Part shown: positions 8,029-17,313 of the stretch, piece by piece
Numbering within the stretch: position 1 is the first letter of the stretch
Layout: the number at the start of each line of letters is the position of its first letter
NCBI RefSeq assembly: GCF_036099295.1
Contig: NZ_CP107976.1
Coordinates: 2,232,001-2,296,000 of the forward strand
Direction of reading: 5' to 3'
Source: Streptomyces sp. NBC_00358
GTDB taxonomy: Bacteria; Actinomycetota; Actinomycetes; Streptomycetales; Streptomycetaceae
Length of the DNA stretch: 64,000 bases
Made by a program: the position numbers and the translations under genes
The notes under the pieces: model-generated
What the model was told of the DNA's origin: nothing
Database searches by the model: none
The model's input: the letters and a program-made list of their open reading frames with translations, nothing else

Positions 8029-8841
8029 TCAGCCCTCGTTGGTTGAGAAGAGCCCGCCCGTCGGGCCCTGCTTGTCGCCGCCCTGGGCCTTTCTCAGGGC
8101 GTTGGCGAGGCTCTCGATGGTGAGGGACTGCAGGATCACCCGCCCGTTCCCCTCCAGCGTGGCGAGCGACAGGCCCTCGCCGCCGAAGACCGCGTTCATC
8201 AGCCCCTGCCGGTTGAGGCCGCCGATGCGCTGGACGCCGTACTGGATGCCCTCCTCGAAGGCGACCACACAGCCCGTGTCGACCTCGATGCGGCCGCCGA
8301 AGTCGGCCGGGTTCAGGTCGATGAAGTTGCCCGCGCCCGCGATGATCACCGTGCCGTGGCCGGTGAACTTCTCCAGGACGAATCCCTCGCCGCCGCTGCG
8401 CCCGGTCCGGCCGCCCTGGAAGGCGATGCCGAACTGGACGGTCGACTCCGCCGCCACGAAGGCGTCCTTCTCGGCGAACCACGCGCGCGTGCCGTCGAGC
8501 TCCAGGGCGCGCATCTCGCCGGGCAGCACACCGGCGAACCCGACGGTGCCCTCGCCGCCCGTGGACGTGAAGTACTGGAACGCCAGCGACTCGCCCGCGA
8601 GGGCGCGCTGGCCGGCCTGCATGGCGGTGCCCACGGCCTGGCGCAGCATGCCGCCCATGCCACCGCCGCCCTGCTGACCACCGCCCCCGCCGCCCGACGG
8701 CCCGGAGAGCCGCGTCTCCATGGTCACGTTGGTCGTCTTGAACAGGAACTTTCCCGCTTCGCAGTACACGGTCTGTCCGAGGCGCAGGTTGACGACCGCC
8801 ATCTGCATGGCGGTGCCGACGATTTCTTGCTGAAGAGTCAC
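8029..8841 (-). CDS. AIM24/TIGR00266-family protein
   Basis: This 270-residue protein belongs to the AIM24 (DUF124) beta-sandwich family, widespread in Streptomyces with no firmly assigned function; the yeast namesake is a mitochondrial protein. Recognisable elements are YCEAGKFLFKTTNVTMET near the N-terminus, a Gly/Gln-rich loop (SGGGGGGQQGGGGMGGML, about residues 52-70), and GFVLEKFTGHGTVIIAG in the middle. I prefer the GTG at 8841 (VTLQQEIVGTAMQMAVV) over a TTG 27 bases upstream because family members start close to this strand; the Shine-Dalgarno sequence is weak in both cases. No signal peptide or membrane segment is visible, so it is probably cytosolic. Confidence 0.85.
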   Translation of the reverse strand: MTLQQEIVGTAMQMAVVNLRLGQTVYCEAGKFLFKTTNVTMETRLSGPSGGGGGGQQGGGGMGGMLRQAVGTAMQAGQRALAGESLAFQYFTSTGGEGTVGFAGVLPGEMRALELDGTRAWFAEKDAFVAAESTVQFGIAFQGGRTGRSGGEGFVLEKFTGHGTVIIAGAGNFIDLNPADFGGRIEVDTGCVVAFEEGIQYGVQRIGGLNRQGLMNAVFGGEGLSLATLEGNGRVILQSLTIESLANALRKAQGGDKQGPTGGLFSTNEG

Positions 8842-8941
8842 GCCGGAAGAACGCGGGAGGTGGAGCAAAGAGTTCCAGCCCTCCGGGTGACGTCCGGCGC
8901 CCCTGCCGACGCGGGACGACGCCGAGCGGTGGAGGCGGGAG

Positions 8942-10090
8942 TCAGCCGCCCAGTTCCAGGTGGCGGGCCCTCAGTCCTGACGCGCCCTCCTCGGTCAGGG
9001 AGCCGTACAGGCGCAGGCGGGAGATGCCCCCGTCCGGGAAGATGTCCACGCGCGCGTGGGTGGCCGCGACGGGTGCGTCCAGGGTGAAGCGGTGGTTGGT
9101 GTCGGGCTGCAGGCGGGTGCGGGGCAGGACCTCCGTCCACTCCCCCGCGTCGCCCTCCCCTGCCTCGCCGCCGTTCCGCACCGACACGGAGGCCCATCCG
9201 GCGCTGTTGCCCTTGAGGTACGCCGTGTCGATCTCGACGGCCCGGATCTCGGACTGGGCGACGAGCCGGTAGCGGATCCAGTCGTTGCCGTGGTCGCGGC
9301 GCCGGCGGGTCTCCCAGCCGTCGTCCATCTGACGGGAGCGGCCCGGCTGGATGGTGTTGGTGGCGGGCGAGTAGAAGCGGTCGGAAGCGTCCTCGACCTG
9401 TCCGCCGTTCTCCAGGGCGACCACGTCGAAGGTACCGAGGACGGTCAGCCAGCGCGGGTCCGGCACGACCTCGCCATGGACACGCAGCCGTGCGATGCCC
9501 CCGTCGGGGTGCTGGTTGACGCGCAGATGGGTGAAGCGCTCCTCGATGGAGACGGCGAACCCGTTGGCCGCGTGACCGCCGACCTGTGTGCGCGGTACCA
9601 GCGCCGTCCACTTCACGTCGTCCGCGAGAAGTTCGTCGGGGGACGGGGATCCGGGCACCGACGCGCCCTCGACCGACACCTCCCGCGGGTAGTTGCCGCG
9701 GAAGTGGGCCGTGTCGACGACGATCCCGCGGACCACGCCGGGGGCACCGAGGCGTACCAGGGCCCAGTCGTGGTCCTCGGCGGTCGGCCACGGGTGCCCG
9801 GCCGAGGCGCCACGGCGGCGCCGGGTCTCCCAGCCGTCCATGATCTTCCCCTTGTGCCCGAAGTGCTCGGGGTCGAACTCGGCGGCCCCGGGCACGAGGA
9901 GGTTCTCGCGCTCGGCGAAGAACTCGTCGTTGGCCGCGACGACCCCGGCGCCGAGCTGCCGGTCGGCCAGGTTGGCGTACCGGGTGAAGGGGAAGTCGGC
10001 GGTGCGGTAGTCGGCGTACGGGTCGCCGCCTGCGTAGGGGTTCGCGTCTCCGGTGAAGGTGGCCGGAACGGGTGGGCGCTGCGCCGTCAC
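8942..10090 (-). CDS. alc: Allantoicase
   Basis: The enzyme hydrolyses allantoate to ureidoglycolate and urea, the step after allantoinase in purine-nitrogen recovery. The protein has 382 residues and the typical internal duplication: two jelly-roll halves, each with KGNSAGW/RGNYPRE-like and DGGI(A/S)RLR(V/L)(H/Y)G stretches (the first near residues 200-212, the second near 350-362), plus repeated DGWETRRRR segments. The GTG at 10090 is used. It lies downstream of the allantoinase gene on the same strand with a 245-base gap that shows no operator of the type found upstream of allantoinase, so the two are probably cotranscribed. Confidence 0.95.
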   Translation of the reverse strand: MTAQRPPVPATFTGDANPYAGGDPYADYRTADFPFTRYANLADRQLGAGVVAANDEFFAERENLLVPGAAEFDPEHFGHKGKIMDGWETRRRRGASAGHPWPTAEDHDWALVRLGAPGVVRGIVVDTAHFRGNYPREVSVEGASVPGSPSPDELLADDVKWTALVPRTQVGGHAANGFAVSIEERFTHLRVNQHPDGGIARLRVHGEVVPDPRWLTVLGTFDVVALENGGQVEDASDRFYSPATNTIQPGRSRQMDDGWETRRRRDHGNDWIRYRLVAQSEIRAVEIDTAYLKGNSAGWASVSVRNGGEAGEGDAGEWTEVLPRTRLQPDTNHRFTLDAPVAATHARVDIFPDGGISRLRLYGSLTEEGASGLRARHLELGG

Positions 10091-10335
10091 GATGATCGAT
10101 CTGCCTTTCGGGGTCGGCCGTTGCGGGTGTGGACGAGGTGCGGGTGCCGGAGTGCGGTGCGGCGGTCGGCGTACGGATCGGGGCGGGAGCCGGCGATCCG
10201 TATCCAGGTGAGGAGGGGGATCCGCGAGCGAGACGGATCGGAGAGGGAAATCGGTGGTGGGGAACGGGGGCGGGAAGGGACGGCGGGAAGGGGTCGTCCG
10301 GAGCGGTACGGATCGGGCGGGAGGCGGTGGCGGGT

Positions 10336-11676
10336 TCAGCCGTGGCGGGTCAGGAGGTGTCCGGCGGGCTCGGTGAACTCGCCCTCGGCGACGATGCGTC
10401 GGCCGCGCAGCCAGGTCGACTTCACCACGCCGCTGAGGGTCCTGCCCGCGTAGGCCGTCACCCGGTTGCGGTGCTGGAGGGCTGCGGGGTCGACGGTGAA
10501 GGTCTCGTCCGGGGCCAGCACCGCGAAGTCGGCGTCACGGCCCGCCTCGATGGCTCCCTTCCGGTCGCCGAGGCCGGCCAGTTCGGCGGTGCGGGTGGAC
10601 ATCCAGCGGACCACGTCCTCCAGGCCGTGGCCGCGCCGCCTGGCCTCGGTCCAGACGGCGGACAGGCTCAGCTGGAGGCCGGAGATGCCGCCCCACGCGG
10701 TCGCGAAGTCGTCCGTCTTGAGGTCGGCGGTCGACGGCGAGTGGTCGGTGACCACGCAGTCGATCGTGCCGTCGGCCAGCGCCTGCCACAGCAGGTCCTG
10801 GTTGGCGGCCTCGCGGATGGGCGGGCAGCACTTGAACTCGCTCGCGCCGTCCGGGACTTCCTCGGCGGTGAGGGTGAGGTAGTGCGGGCAGGTCTCCACC
10901 GTGAGCCGGACGCCGTCCGCCTTCGCGGCGGCGATCAGCGGGAGGGCGTCGCTCGACGACAGATGCAGCACGTGCACGCGCGCGTCGAGACGCCTGGCCT
11001 GCGCGACCAGGCTCTCGATGGCGGTGTCCTCGGCGTCGCGCGGGCGCGAGGCGAGGAAGTCGGCGTACTTCCGGCCGCCCCTCTGCGGGGCGGCGGCCAG
11101 GTGGTGCGGGTCCTCGGCGTGCACGATCAGCAGGCCGCCGAAGCCGGCGATCTCGGCGAGGGACCGGGCGAGCTGCTCCTGGTCCAGTTCGGGGAACTCG
11201 TCGACCCCGGAGGGTGACAGGAACGCCTTGAACCCGAAGACGCCCGCCTCGTGCAGGGGCCGCAGGTCCTTCACGTTGCCGGGGAGCGCGCCGCCCCAGA
11301 AGCCGACGTCGATGTGCGCCTTGGAACGGGCGACGTCCGTCTTCTTACGGAGGTTGCCGACCGTCGTCGTAGGAGGGAGGGAGTTGAGCGGCATGTCGAT
11401 CAGGGTGGTGATGCCACCGGCGGCAGCGGCGCGTGTCGCGGTCCAGAAGCCCTCCCACTCGGTGCGGCCGGGATCGTTCACATGGACGTGGGTGTCGACG
11501 AGGCCGGGCAGCAGGACGTCGTCGCCGAAGTCCTCGAACCGGGCGCCGGGCGGAACCCCGGCGTCGTGCGGCAGTACGGCCGTGATCTTCCCCGCGGCGA
11601 CCGCGACCGAAGCGGCGCGCGTCCCCTCGGGAGTGATGACGCGCGTCGAGCGCAGCAACAGTTCGACATCGGACAC
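10336..11676 (-). CDS. allB: Allantoinase
   Basis: This cyclic amidohydrolase opens allantoin to allantoate, the committed step of allantoin use. The 446-residue protein carries the metal-binding [15 protein letters not shown], the lysine expected to be carboxylated in [11 protein letters not shown], histidines in [10 protein letters not shown] and [11 protein letters not shown], and the catalytic aspartate in CVVTDHSPS, in the order usual for dinuclear amidohydrolases. The GTG at 11676 ([13 protein letters not shown]) is the natural start; a frame reaching 11973 crosses the promoter. Two inverted repeats lie immediately upstream. It is divergent from allR, whose product presumably represses it, and is followed by allantoicase. 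Confidence 0.95.
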   Translation of the reverse strand: MSDVELLLRSTRVITPEGTRAASVAVAAGKITAVLPHDAGVPPGARFEDFGDDVLLPGLVDTHVHVNDPGRTEWEGFWTATRAAAAGGITTLIDMPLNSLPPTTTVGNLRKKTDVARSKAHIDVGFWGGALPGNVKDLRPLHEAGVFGFKAFLSPSGVDEFPELDQEQLARSLAEIAGFGGLLIVHAEDPHHLAAAPQRGGRKYADFLASRPRDAEDTAIESLVAQARRLDARVHVLHLSSSDALPLIAAAKADGVRLTVETCPHYLTLTAEEVPDGASEFKCCPPIREAANQDLLWQALADGTIDCVVTDHSPSTADLKTDDFATAWGGISGLQLSLSAVWTEARRRGHGLEDVVRWMSTRTAELAGLGDRKGAIEAGRDADFAVLAPDETFTVDPAALQHRNRVTAYAGRTLSGVVKSTWLRGRRIVAEGEFTEPAGHLLTRHG

Positions 11677-11721
11677 CCGGACCCCTCTCTCCGCCGTCGG
11701 CTCCCGTTGACGCCGGTTTAC

Positions 11722-11753
11722 TTCCGCGTAACGGAATTCAACTTTCTGTTGAA
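11722..11753 (-). promoter_or_regulatory. allB promoter with AllR-type operator and a second inverted repeat
   Basis: Two abutting palindromes lie 46-77 bases upstream of the allantoinase start. TTCCGCGTAACGGAA (11722-11736) fits the pattern TTCC-N7-GGAA also found upstream of hyi, gcl and malate synthase. TTCAACTTTCTGTTGAA (11737-11753) fits TTCAACA-N3-TGTTGAA with one mismatch, and on the minus strand its proximal arm can serve as the -35 box. I infer that AllR binds the first; the binder of the second is unknown. Confidence 0.65.
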
Positions 11754-11850
11754 GAGTCTTCACTCCGACCCCCGCTCCGTCAAGGGTTCCCCTCCCCACC
11801 TCGCCCCGGCTCGGCCGACTTCCGTCCTGCACCTGCTCGGCCCTGGATGT

Positions 11851-11886
11851 TTCCACAACATGAAAGTAGAATTCCGTAAAGCAGAA
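11851..11886 (+). promoter_or_regulatory. Paired AllR-type operator upstream of allR
   Basis: TTCC-N7-GAAA (11851-11865) and TTCC-N7-AGAA (11872-11886) each match the TTCC-N7-GGAA pattern with one changed base, and they start exactly 21 bases apart. This is the same two-turn spacing seen in other promoters of this regulon. The pair lies upstream of allR, which suggests autoregulation. Confidence 0.55.
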
Positions 11887-12018
11887 TGTGGCATCGCACC
11901 ACCGGGGAGTCGATCGACTGCCGGGTAGGCTGCGTCTCTGCCCGCCCGCCACCCGCCGCACCCTTCGAGACACTTCGGATCACCCCTCTCGATTCCGCGC
12001 CCCGAAAGGACCGCCGCC

Positions 12019-12825
12019 GTGCCGCCGTCCAGCGCCAGCACCACCGACGCCGCCAAGTCATCCGCTCCCAGTGGCGGCGTCCAGTCCCTCGAGCGCGCCT
12101 TCGACCTGCTGGAGCGCATGGCGGACGCCGGGGGCGAGGTCGGCCTGAGCGAGCTCTCCGCGAGCAGCGGGCTGCCGCTGCCCACCATCCACCGGTTGAT
12201 GCGCACCTTGGTGGCGTGCGGATACGTACGCCAGCAGGCCAACCGCAGATACGCGCTCGGTCCCCGTCTGATCCGCCTCGGCGAGTCCGCCAGCCGGCTG
12301 CTCGGCACCTGGGCCCGCCCGTATCTGGCGCGTCTGGTCGAGGAGACCGGCGAGACCGCGAACATGGCACTGCTCGACGGGGACGAGATCGTGTACGTCG
12401 CCCAGGTGCCGTCCAAGCACTCGATGCGCATGTTCACCGAGGTGGGCCGCCGGGTGCTGCCGCACTCCACCGGCGTCGGCAAGGCGCTGCTGGCCCACAC
12501 CCCGGACGACGAGGTGCGGGCGCTGCTCTCCCGTACCGGGATGCCCGCCGCGACGGAGAAGACGATCACCACGCCGGACGGGTTCCTCGCCGCGCTCGAC
12601 GAGGTGCGCCGGACCGGCTACGCCGTCGACGACAACGAGCAGGAGATCGGCGTCCGCTGTCTGGCCGTCTCCGTGCCCGACTCCCCGACCGCCGCCGCGA
12701 TCTCGATCTCCGGCCCGGCCGGACGGGTCACCGAGGCCGCCACCGAGAAGATCGTGCCGATGCTCCAGCAGGTCGCGGCCGAACTGTCGGAGGCGCTGGC
12801 CAGCTCGGGTCCGGGCACCAACTGA
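12019..12825 (+). CDS. allR: IclR-family regulator of allantoin metabolism (AllR)
   Basis: This regulator, known from S. coelicolor as the repressor of allantoin-pathway genes, has 268 residues. The N-terminal winged helix (about residues 20-80) contains VQSLERAFDLLERMA and LPLPTIHRLMRTLVACGYVRQ. The C-terminal IclR effector domain (about 90-260) contains the family hallmarks HSTGVGKALLA, GYAVDDNEQEIGVRCLAV and AAISISGPAGRV. It starts at the GTG at 12019. It is divergent from allantoinase, with three or four candidate operators in the 342-base gap. Similar operators upstream of malate synthase, hyi and gcl suggest that it also controls the glyoxylate branch here. The effector cannot be read from sequence; allantoate or glyoxylate is plausible. 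Confidence 0.92.
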   Translation: MPPSSASTTDAAKSSAPSGGVQSLERAFDLLERMADAGGEVGLSELSASSGLPLPTIHRLMRTLVACGYVRQQANRRYALGPRLIRLGESASRLLGTWARPYLARLVEETGETANMALLDGDEIVYVAQVPSKHSMRMFTEVGRRVLPHSTGVGKALLAHTPDDEVRALLSRTGMPAATEKTITTPDGFLAALDEVRRTGYAVDDNEQEIGVRCLAVSVPDSPTAAAISISGPAGRVTEAATEKIVPMLQQVAAELSEALASSGPGTN

Positions 12826-12855
12826 CCCGACCGGCTCAGCGCCGGCCCGCTCTCC

Positions 12856-12880
12856 GGGCTGGGCGGATTCCGCCCGGCCC
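12856..12880 (+). terminator. Hairpin between allR and the ABC ATPase gene
   Basis: GGGCTGGGCGG (12856-12866) pairs with CCGCCCGGCCC (12870-12880) across a 3-base loop, with one G-U pair in RNA. It lies in the convergent gap and could serve both strands. Confidence 0.5.
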
Positions 12881-12963
12881 GGCCCGGCTCGGAGCGAGCC
12901 TGTTCACCCCGGCCCGGAACAGCCCGGCCCGGCCCACAGCGGCCCGCCCCGGAGCCGGTCCGC

Positions 12964-13650
12964 TCAGTTCGGGCCGGAGGCGCCGACGGGGGCGGTGAGG
13001 CGCCCGTCCGCCATCTCCCGTACCGCGTCCGCCTCGCCGAGGTGGGCGCGGTCGTGTGTCACCAGGACGGTCGCCGTGGCGCGTTCACGGGTGAGCCGTA
13101 CCAGCAGGTCGAGCACCGCCGTGCCGCGTTCGTGGTCGAGGGCGCTGGTCGGCTCGTCCACCAGGAGCACCGAGGGCTCGTTGACCAACGCCCGGGCGAT
13201 GTTCACCCGCTGCCGCTGGCCGCCGGAGAGCTGATGGGGACGCCGGTGCGCCAGCTCACCGAGTCCGACCGCCGCGAGCAATTCCCTTGCCCTGCCTGTC
13301 ACTTGGCGACGTCCGTCCAGGTGGCCCATCACCTGGAGCTGCTCCAGCGCGGTCAGTGAGGGCAGCAGGTTCGGCTGCTGGAACACGATCCCGATCTCGC
13401 GCCGCCGCAGCACGGCCCGCTCGGCCGGGGTCAGCGTCCCCGTCTCCGTACCGCCGACGAGAACCCGCCCGCGGTCCGGGCCGACCAGCGTCGCCGCGAC
13501 CGCGAGGAGGCTGGACTTCCCGGATCCCGAGGGGCCGACGACGGCCGTCATGGTTCCGGCGGGTACGCGCAGACCGACACGGTCGAGTGCGGTCAGCCGG
13601 CCGTCGCCGTCCGGGTAGGTCAGGGTGATGTCGTCGAGCGTCAGGCTCAT
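12964..13650 (-). CDS. ABC transporter ATP-binding protein (MacB/LolD type)
   Basis: This is the 228-residue ATPase that powers the FtsX-type permease encoded just upstream. It has a Walker A GPSGSGKSS (about residues 39-47), a Q-loop in VFQQPNLLPSLT, the signature LSGGQRQR (about 141-148), Walker B VLLVDEPTSALD (about 161-172) and the switch histidine in VLVTHDR. The LolD/MacB pattern points to export or to mechanical work on a substrate at the membrane, such as drug or peptide resistance, not to nutrient uptake. It is the second gene of a two-gene operon (permease, 87-base gap, ATPase) that diverges from a two-component system, a common arrangement in which the system controls the transporter. 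Confidence 0.93.
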   Translation of the reverse strand: MSLTLDDITLTYPDGDGRLTALDRVGLRVPAGTMTAVVGPSGSGKSSLLAVAATLVGPDRGRVLVGGTETGTLTPAERAVLRRREIGIVFQQPNLLPSLTALEQLQVMGHLDGRRQVTGRARELLAAVGLGELAHRRPHQLSGGQRQRVNIARALVNEPSVLLVDEPTSALDHERGTAVLDLLVRLTRERATATVLVTHDRAHLGEADAVREMADGRLTAPVGASGPN

Positions 13651-13737
13651 GGGGCACTCTCTCGTGGGTCGGTCGGGCTCGTCCGGGCGCCGTCGCCGGG
13701 CGCTCCCGGCACCTTCATCGGGCAGTCCCGGGCGCCC

Positions 13738-14775
13738 TCAACGGGCACTTCCCAGCGCGGTCAGCGGGTCGACCGCGGTGATCCGCCGGACGGACAGGCC
13801 CGCGCCGAGCGCGCCGAGGGCGATCATCACGGCGGCGGGTCCCAGCACGGTCGGCCCGTCCAGCACGAAGGGCACGTCGCCGCCCCGCACGAGGGCGCCC
13901 GCTCCGGCGGCGAGCCCGGTACCGAGCAGCGTGCCGGCGGCGAGCATGAGCACCGCCTGGCCGAGCGCGTCGCGCAGCAGATACGGCGTGGAGGCGCCCA
14001 GAGCCTTCAGGACGGCGATGTCGGACGACCGCTGGATCGTCCAGACCGTGAAGAACGCCCCTATGACGAGCGCCGAGATGACGAAGAGGAAGCCGCGCAT
14101 GAGCTGGAGCGAGCCGTTCTCGGCCCGGTAGGAACCGATGGCGGTGAGGGCGTCGTCCCTGGTGAGGGTCTTCGTGCCGGCCAGGCGGTCGGCGGCCGCG
14201 AGATCGGCGCCGCGGGTCCGCAGCGCGATCACCGTCGCGGGTCCGGAGAGGCCGGTCCACACGACGGGGGTGTGGCTGTACAAGGCGTGCCCCGCCACGG
14301 CCGCCACGGTCAGCTCGGTGCCGCCGAGCCGCACCCGGTCCCCGGGCTCGACCCCCAGCGCGGCGGCGGCCTTCTCGGACAGCACGGCGCGGCCCGGGGC
14401 GACTCCGGCCGGGGCGATCCCGGAACCGGGCCGCACGGCGAACGTGGACACCGCGGCCGTACGGTTCCCGGCGGACGCGTTCAGGGTGTGGATGCCGATC
14501 GGCTCGGCCGAGGTGACGCCGGGCCTGCCGTCCCAGGTCGCGGGGGCTCCGGCGGGCAGCTCCGAGCCGGTGAAGGACACCGACTGCCCCGTGGGGGGCG
14601 CGGCGAAGGCCAGGTGGTCGGCGGGCAGGGCGGTGACCGCCGAGGTGTTCTCCTCGGCGAGCCCGGCGGTCAGCCCGGACAGCAGCCCCACGAGCAGCGT
14701 GATCAGTACGACCACGGCTCCCATGAGGGTGAACCGGCCCTTGGCGAACCGTAGATCTCTCCATGCGACGAACAT
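13738..14775 (-). CDS. FtsX-like ABC transporter permease
   Basis: This 345-residue membrane protein is the partner of the MacB/LolD-type ATPase. An N-terminal membrane helix (FTLMGAVVVLITLLVGLLSG, about residues 15-34) is followed by a large extracytoplasmic domain (about 40-220) and three C-terminal helices, one of which carries VIGAFFTVWTIQRSSDIAVL, the FtsX coupling region. It is shorter than MacB and matches the actinobacterial heterodimer or homodimer class. The start is the ATG at 14775 (MFVAWRDLRFAKG); upstream sequence in this frame is non-coding in character. The divergent two-component genes begin 223 bases away and are the likely controllers. Confidence 0.88.
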   Translation of the reverse strand: MFVAWRDLRFAKGRFTLMGAVVVLITLLVGLLSGLTAGLAEENTSAVTALPADHLAFAAPPTGQSVSFTGSELPAGAPATWDGRPGVTSAEPIGIHTLNASAGNRTAAVSTFAVRPGSGIAPAGVAPGRAVLSEKAAAALGVEPGDRVRLGGTELTVAAVAGHALYSHTPVVWTGLSGPATVIALRTRGADLAAADRLAGTKTLTRDDALTAIGSYRAENGSLQLMRGFLFVISALVIGAFFTVWTIQRSSDIAVLKALGASTPYLLRDALGQAVLMLAAGTLLGTGLAAGAGALVRGGDVPFVLDGPTVLGPAAVMIALGALGAGLSVRRITAVDPLTALGSAR

Positions 14776-14998
14776 GCCCCCACCCTGCGGTCCGGGCCGT
14801 GTCCTGGGCATCGCGCCGAGGCATGGTTCACCCGGACCGGAAGGAGGGTGCCCGAGTCGTCCGGAGACGGACCCGGCGGCACCGGAGGAACGACGGCCCC
14901 CGGACGGGAGACACGGGCCGCGCCGTCGAAGGGGGCAGTCCGCTTTCAACCTTTCGGTTGACCGGTGCCTGCCCTGACCCGCCTACCCTGGAACGACC

Positions 14999-16321
14999 AT
15001 GAATGTCCGCTGCCACTCCCCCGTCGTCGCCACCCTGCGCCTGTGTCTGTACGTCCTGCTCGCGGGGCTGCTCCTGCTGGCCGCCCTCCGTTCCGGGGAG
15101 AGCGGGCACCCGACGGCGGTCGTCCTGTCGGTGCTCGTGACCGGCGCGGTACTCGTGGCCGGGGCGGTCGGCCCGGCGGTGCACCGCTCACGGCGTGCGG
15201 CCGCGCTGTGGGTGGCCGCCCTGAGCGCGAGCTGGCTGGTGCTGGTCACGCTCTCGCCGGACGGACTGTGGGTGGCGTTCCCGCTCTACTTCCTGCAGTT
15301 GCACCTGCTGCCGGTGCGCTGGAGTTTGCCCGCGGTCGCCCTGACCGCCGGGGCCGCCATCGCGAGCTTCGTGGCGCACGGCGCGCCCCTCACCCCCGGC
15401 GCCTTCATAGGACCGCTGCTCGGGGCGGCGGTCGCGGTCGCCACGGTCCTCGGGTACGAGGCGCTGTACCGGGAGAGCGAGCGCCGCCGTGAGCTCATCG
15501 AGGAGCTGATCGCCGCCCGCGCCGAGCTGGCCGAGGCCGAACGCGCCGCGGGCACGCTCGCCGAGCGGGAGCGGCTCGCCCGCGAGATCCACGACACGCT
15601 CGCCCAGGGCCTGTCCAGCATCCAGCTCCTGCTGCGCGCCGCCCAGCGCCTGCTGCCCGCGGACTCCCCGGCCGCGCCGCATCTGGAGCAGGCCCGCGCG
15701 ACCGCCCAGGACAACCTCGCCGAGGCCCGCCGCTTCGTCCGCGCCCTCACCCCTCCCGATCTGGAACACGGCTCGCTGGCCGCCGCGCTGGAGCGGCTGT
15801 GCCGGTCGGCCGCCGTGGACGCGCCGGTCGTCCGCTTCTCGGTGAGCGGCCCGCCGGCCGGGCTCCCGACCCCGTACGAGGTGGCCCTGCTGCGGATCGC
15901 GCAGTCGGCGCTCGGCAACACGCTGCGCCACGCGAGAGCCGACCGCGTGGAGATCACGCTCAGCTTCATGGACACCTCGGTCGCCCTGGACGTGGTCGAC
16001 GACGGTGCCGGCTTCACCCCCGGGGGCGTACGGCAGGACGGGGAGCGGGCGGAGCCGGGCCACGCGGAGGGGGGCTTCGGTCTTCCCGCGATGCGCTCGC
16101 GGGCGGAGTCGCTGGGCGGGACGTTCACCGTCGAGTCGGCGCCCGGACAGGGCACGGCCGTGGCGGTCACACTGCCGCTGCCCGTCACCGGGGAGCCGCT
16201 CGCCACCGGGGAGCCCCTCGTCACCGGGGAGCCCCCCGTCATTGGGGAGCCGCCCCCGGAGGGATCGTCCGCCGACCGCGCCCCGCTCGGGCCGCCGTAC
16301 GCCGTGGGGAGCCGCGGATGA
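14999..16321 (+). CDS. Membrane sensor histidine kinase with repeated C-terminal tail
   Basis: This 440-residue HisKA_3-type kinase is coupled to the next gene by an ATGA overlap. Four to five hydrophobic segments fill residues 10-160, a coiled-coil linker follows (RESERRRELIEELIAARAEL), then the phosphoacceptor helix with LAREIHDTLAQGLSSIQLLL and an HATPase_c domain ending in GGFGLPAMRSRAESLGG. After the ATPase domain there is a tail of four near-identical Thr-Gly-Glu-Pro units (16186-16260), encoded by a 21-bp tandem repeat. The tail is not part of the kinase fold and may vary in length between strains. It probably controls the divergent ABC transporter. Confidence 0.92.
   Translation: MNVRCHSPVVATLRLCLYVLLAGLLLLAALRSGESGHPTAVVLSVLVTGAVLVAGAVGPAVHRSRRAAALWVAALSASWLVLVTLSPDGLWVAFPLYFLQLHLLPVRWSLPAVALTAGAAIASFVAHGAPLTPGAFIGPLLGAAVAVATVLGYEALYRESERRRELIEELIAARAELAEAERAAGTLAERERLAREIHDTLAQGLSSIQLLLRAAQRLLPADSPAAPHLEQARATAQDNLAEARRFVRALTPPDLEHGSLAAALERLCRSAAVDAPVVRFSVSGPPAGLPTPYEVALLRIAQSALGNTLRHARADRVEITLSFMDTSVALDVVDDGAGFTPGGVRQDGERAEPGHAEGGFGLPAMRSRAESLGGTFTVESAPGQGTAVAVTLPLPVTGEPLATGEPLVTGEPPVIGEPPPEGSSADRAPLGPPYAVGSRG
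16186..16260 (+). repeat. In-frame 21-bp tandem repeat in the kinase tail
   Basis: The motif ACCGGGGAGCC(G/C)CTCG(C/T)C recurs about every 21 bases, giving (V/A)TGEPL-type heptads. The last copy has decayed to ATTGGGGAGCC. It changes only the C-terminal tail of the histidine kinase. Confidence 0.8.
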
Positions 16322-16950
16322 CGATCCGCCTGCTGCTCGCGGACGACCATCCCGTCGTCCGGGCCGGACTGCGCGCCGTGCTGTCCGCGGAGCCCGACTT
16401 CGAGATCGTCGCGGAGGCGCCGACGGCGGAGGCCGCGGTGGAGCGCGCCGGGGCGGGAGGCGTGGACGTCGTCCTCATGGACCTCCAGTTCGGTGCCGGG
16501 ATGCACGGAGCGGAGGCCACCGCGGTCATCACGGCACGCCCCGGCGCGCCCCGGGTCCTCGTCCTCACCACGTACGACACCGACGCGGACATCCTCGCCG
16601 CGGTCGAGGCGGGCGCCTCCGGCTACCTCCTCAAGGACGCGCCGCCCGAGGAACTCTCCGCCGCCGTGCGCACCGCCGCGTCGGGTCACTCGGCGCTCGC
16701 CCCGAAGGTCGCCGACCGCCTCATGGACCGGATGCGGACCCCCGCCGCCGCCCTCAGCCGTCGCGAACTGGAGGTCCTCGAACTGGTCAAGGACGGTCTC
16801 TCGAACCAGCAGATCAGCAAGAAGCTGTTCCTGAGCCAGGCGACCGTGAAGTCCCATCTGGTGCACATCTACGCGAAGTTGGGTGTGGACTCCCGCACCT
16901 CGGCGGTGGCGGCGGCCACCGAGCGGGGCGTGATCCGCAGACACGGCTAG
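16318..16950 (+). CDS. NarL/LuxR-type response regulator
   Basis: This 210-residue regulator is the partner of the kinase whose stop codon overlaps its ATG (ATGA at 16318-16321), so the two are made in a fixed ratio. The receiver domain starts TIRLLLADDHPVVRAGLRAV, the phosphoacceptor is in DVVLMDLQFG (about residue 54) and the lysine in GYLLKDAPPEE. The LuxR helix-turn-helix is SRRELEVLELVKDGLSNQQI to VKSHLVHIYAKLGV. By position it most likely regulates the divergent FtsX/ATPase operon. Confidence 0.95.
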   Translation: MTIRLLLADDHPVVRAGLRAVLSAEPDFEIVAEAPTAEAAVERAGAGGVDVVLMDLQFGAGMHGAEATAVITARPGAPRVLVLTTYDTDADILAAVEAGASGYLLKDAPPEELSAAVRTAASGHSALAPKVADRLMDRMRTPAAALSRRELEVLELVKDGLSNQQISKKLFLSQATVKSHLVHIYAKLGVDSRTSAVAAATERGVIRRHG

Positions 16951-17016
16951 GTTCCCCGGGCTCCGAGGGCCCGGCCGGGGTCACCGGCGCTCCTGGCCCG
17001 GAGTTCCCGGACGCGC

Positions 17017-17313
17017 CTACCCGCCGCTGCGGCGCGGGGGTTCCCCGAAGAGTTCGACCGCGCTGCGGACGTCCGCGAGGCGGGTCGCCAGGGCGCTCAC
17101 CGAGCCGATCGCGCCCGCGACCAGGAGGAGCGAACGCCGCAGCCGGGGGATCTCGGGAGTGCCTCCGGCGGCCATCGCGGCGAGGACCGCGAGTTCGTCC
17201 TCGGCGATGCCCCGGTCGGGGAACTCGGCCGGATGCGCGGCGAGTTCACGGCGCAGCCGGGAGACGGCGGTGCGTAGTCCCGCCACCCTCGGATCCTCGT
17301 CGCTGCCGGTCAC
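17017..17313 (-). CDS. Small DUF5955-like protein
   Basis: This 98-residue protein of unknown function matches a small conserved Streptomyces family. It has an N-terminal helix (DEDPRVAGLRTAVSRLRREL), a middle RGIAEDELAVLAAMAAGG and a hydrophobic helix RRSLLLVAGAIGSVSAL followed by a short tail. The GTG at 17313 gives the usual family N-terminus (VTGSDEDP); the longer frame to 17475 adds low-complexity sequence. The regular charged/hydrophobic spacing suggests an all-helical protein. The family name is from memory of similar proteins. Confidence 0.7.
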   Translation of the reverse strand: MTGSDEDPRVAGLRTAVSRLRRELAAHPAEFPDRGIAEDELAVLAAMAAGGTPEIPRLRRSLLLVAGAIGSVSALATRLADVRSAVELFGEPPRRSGG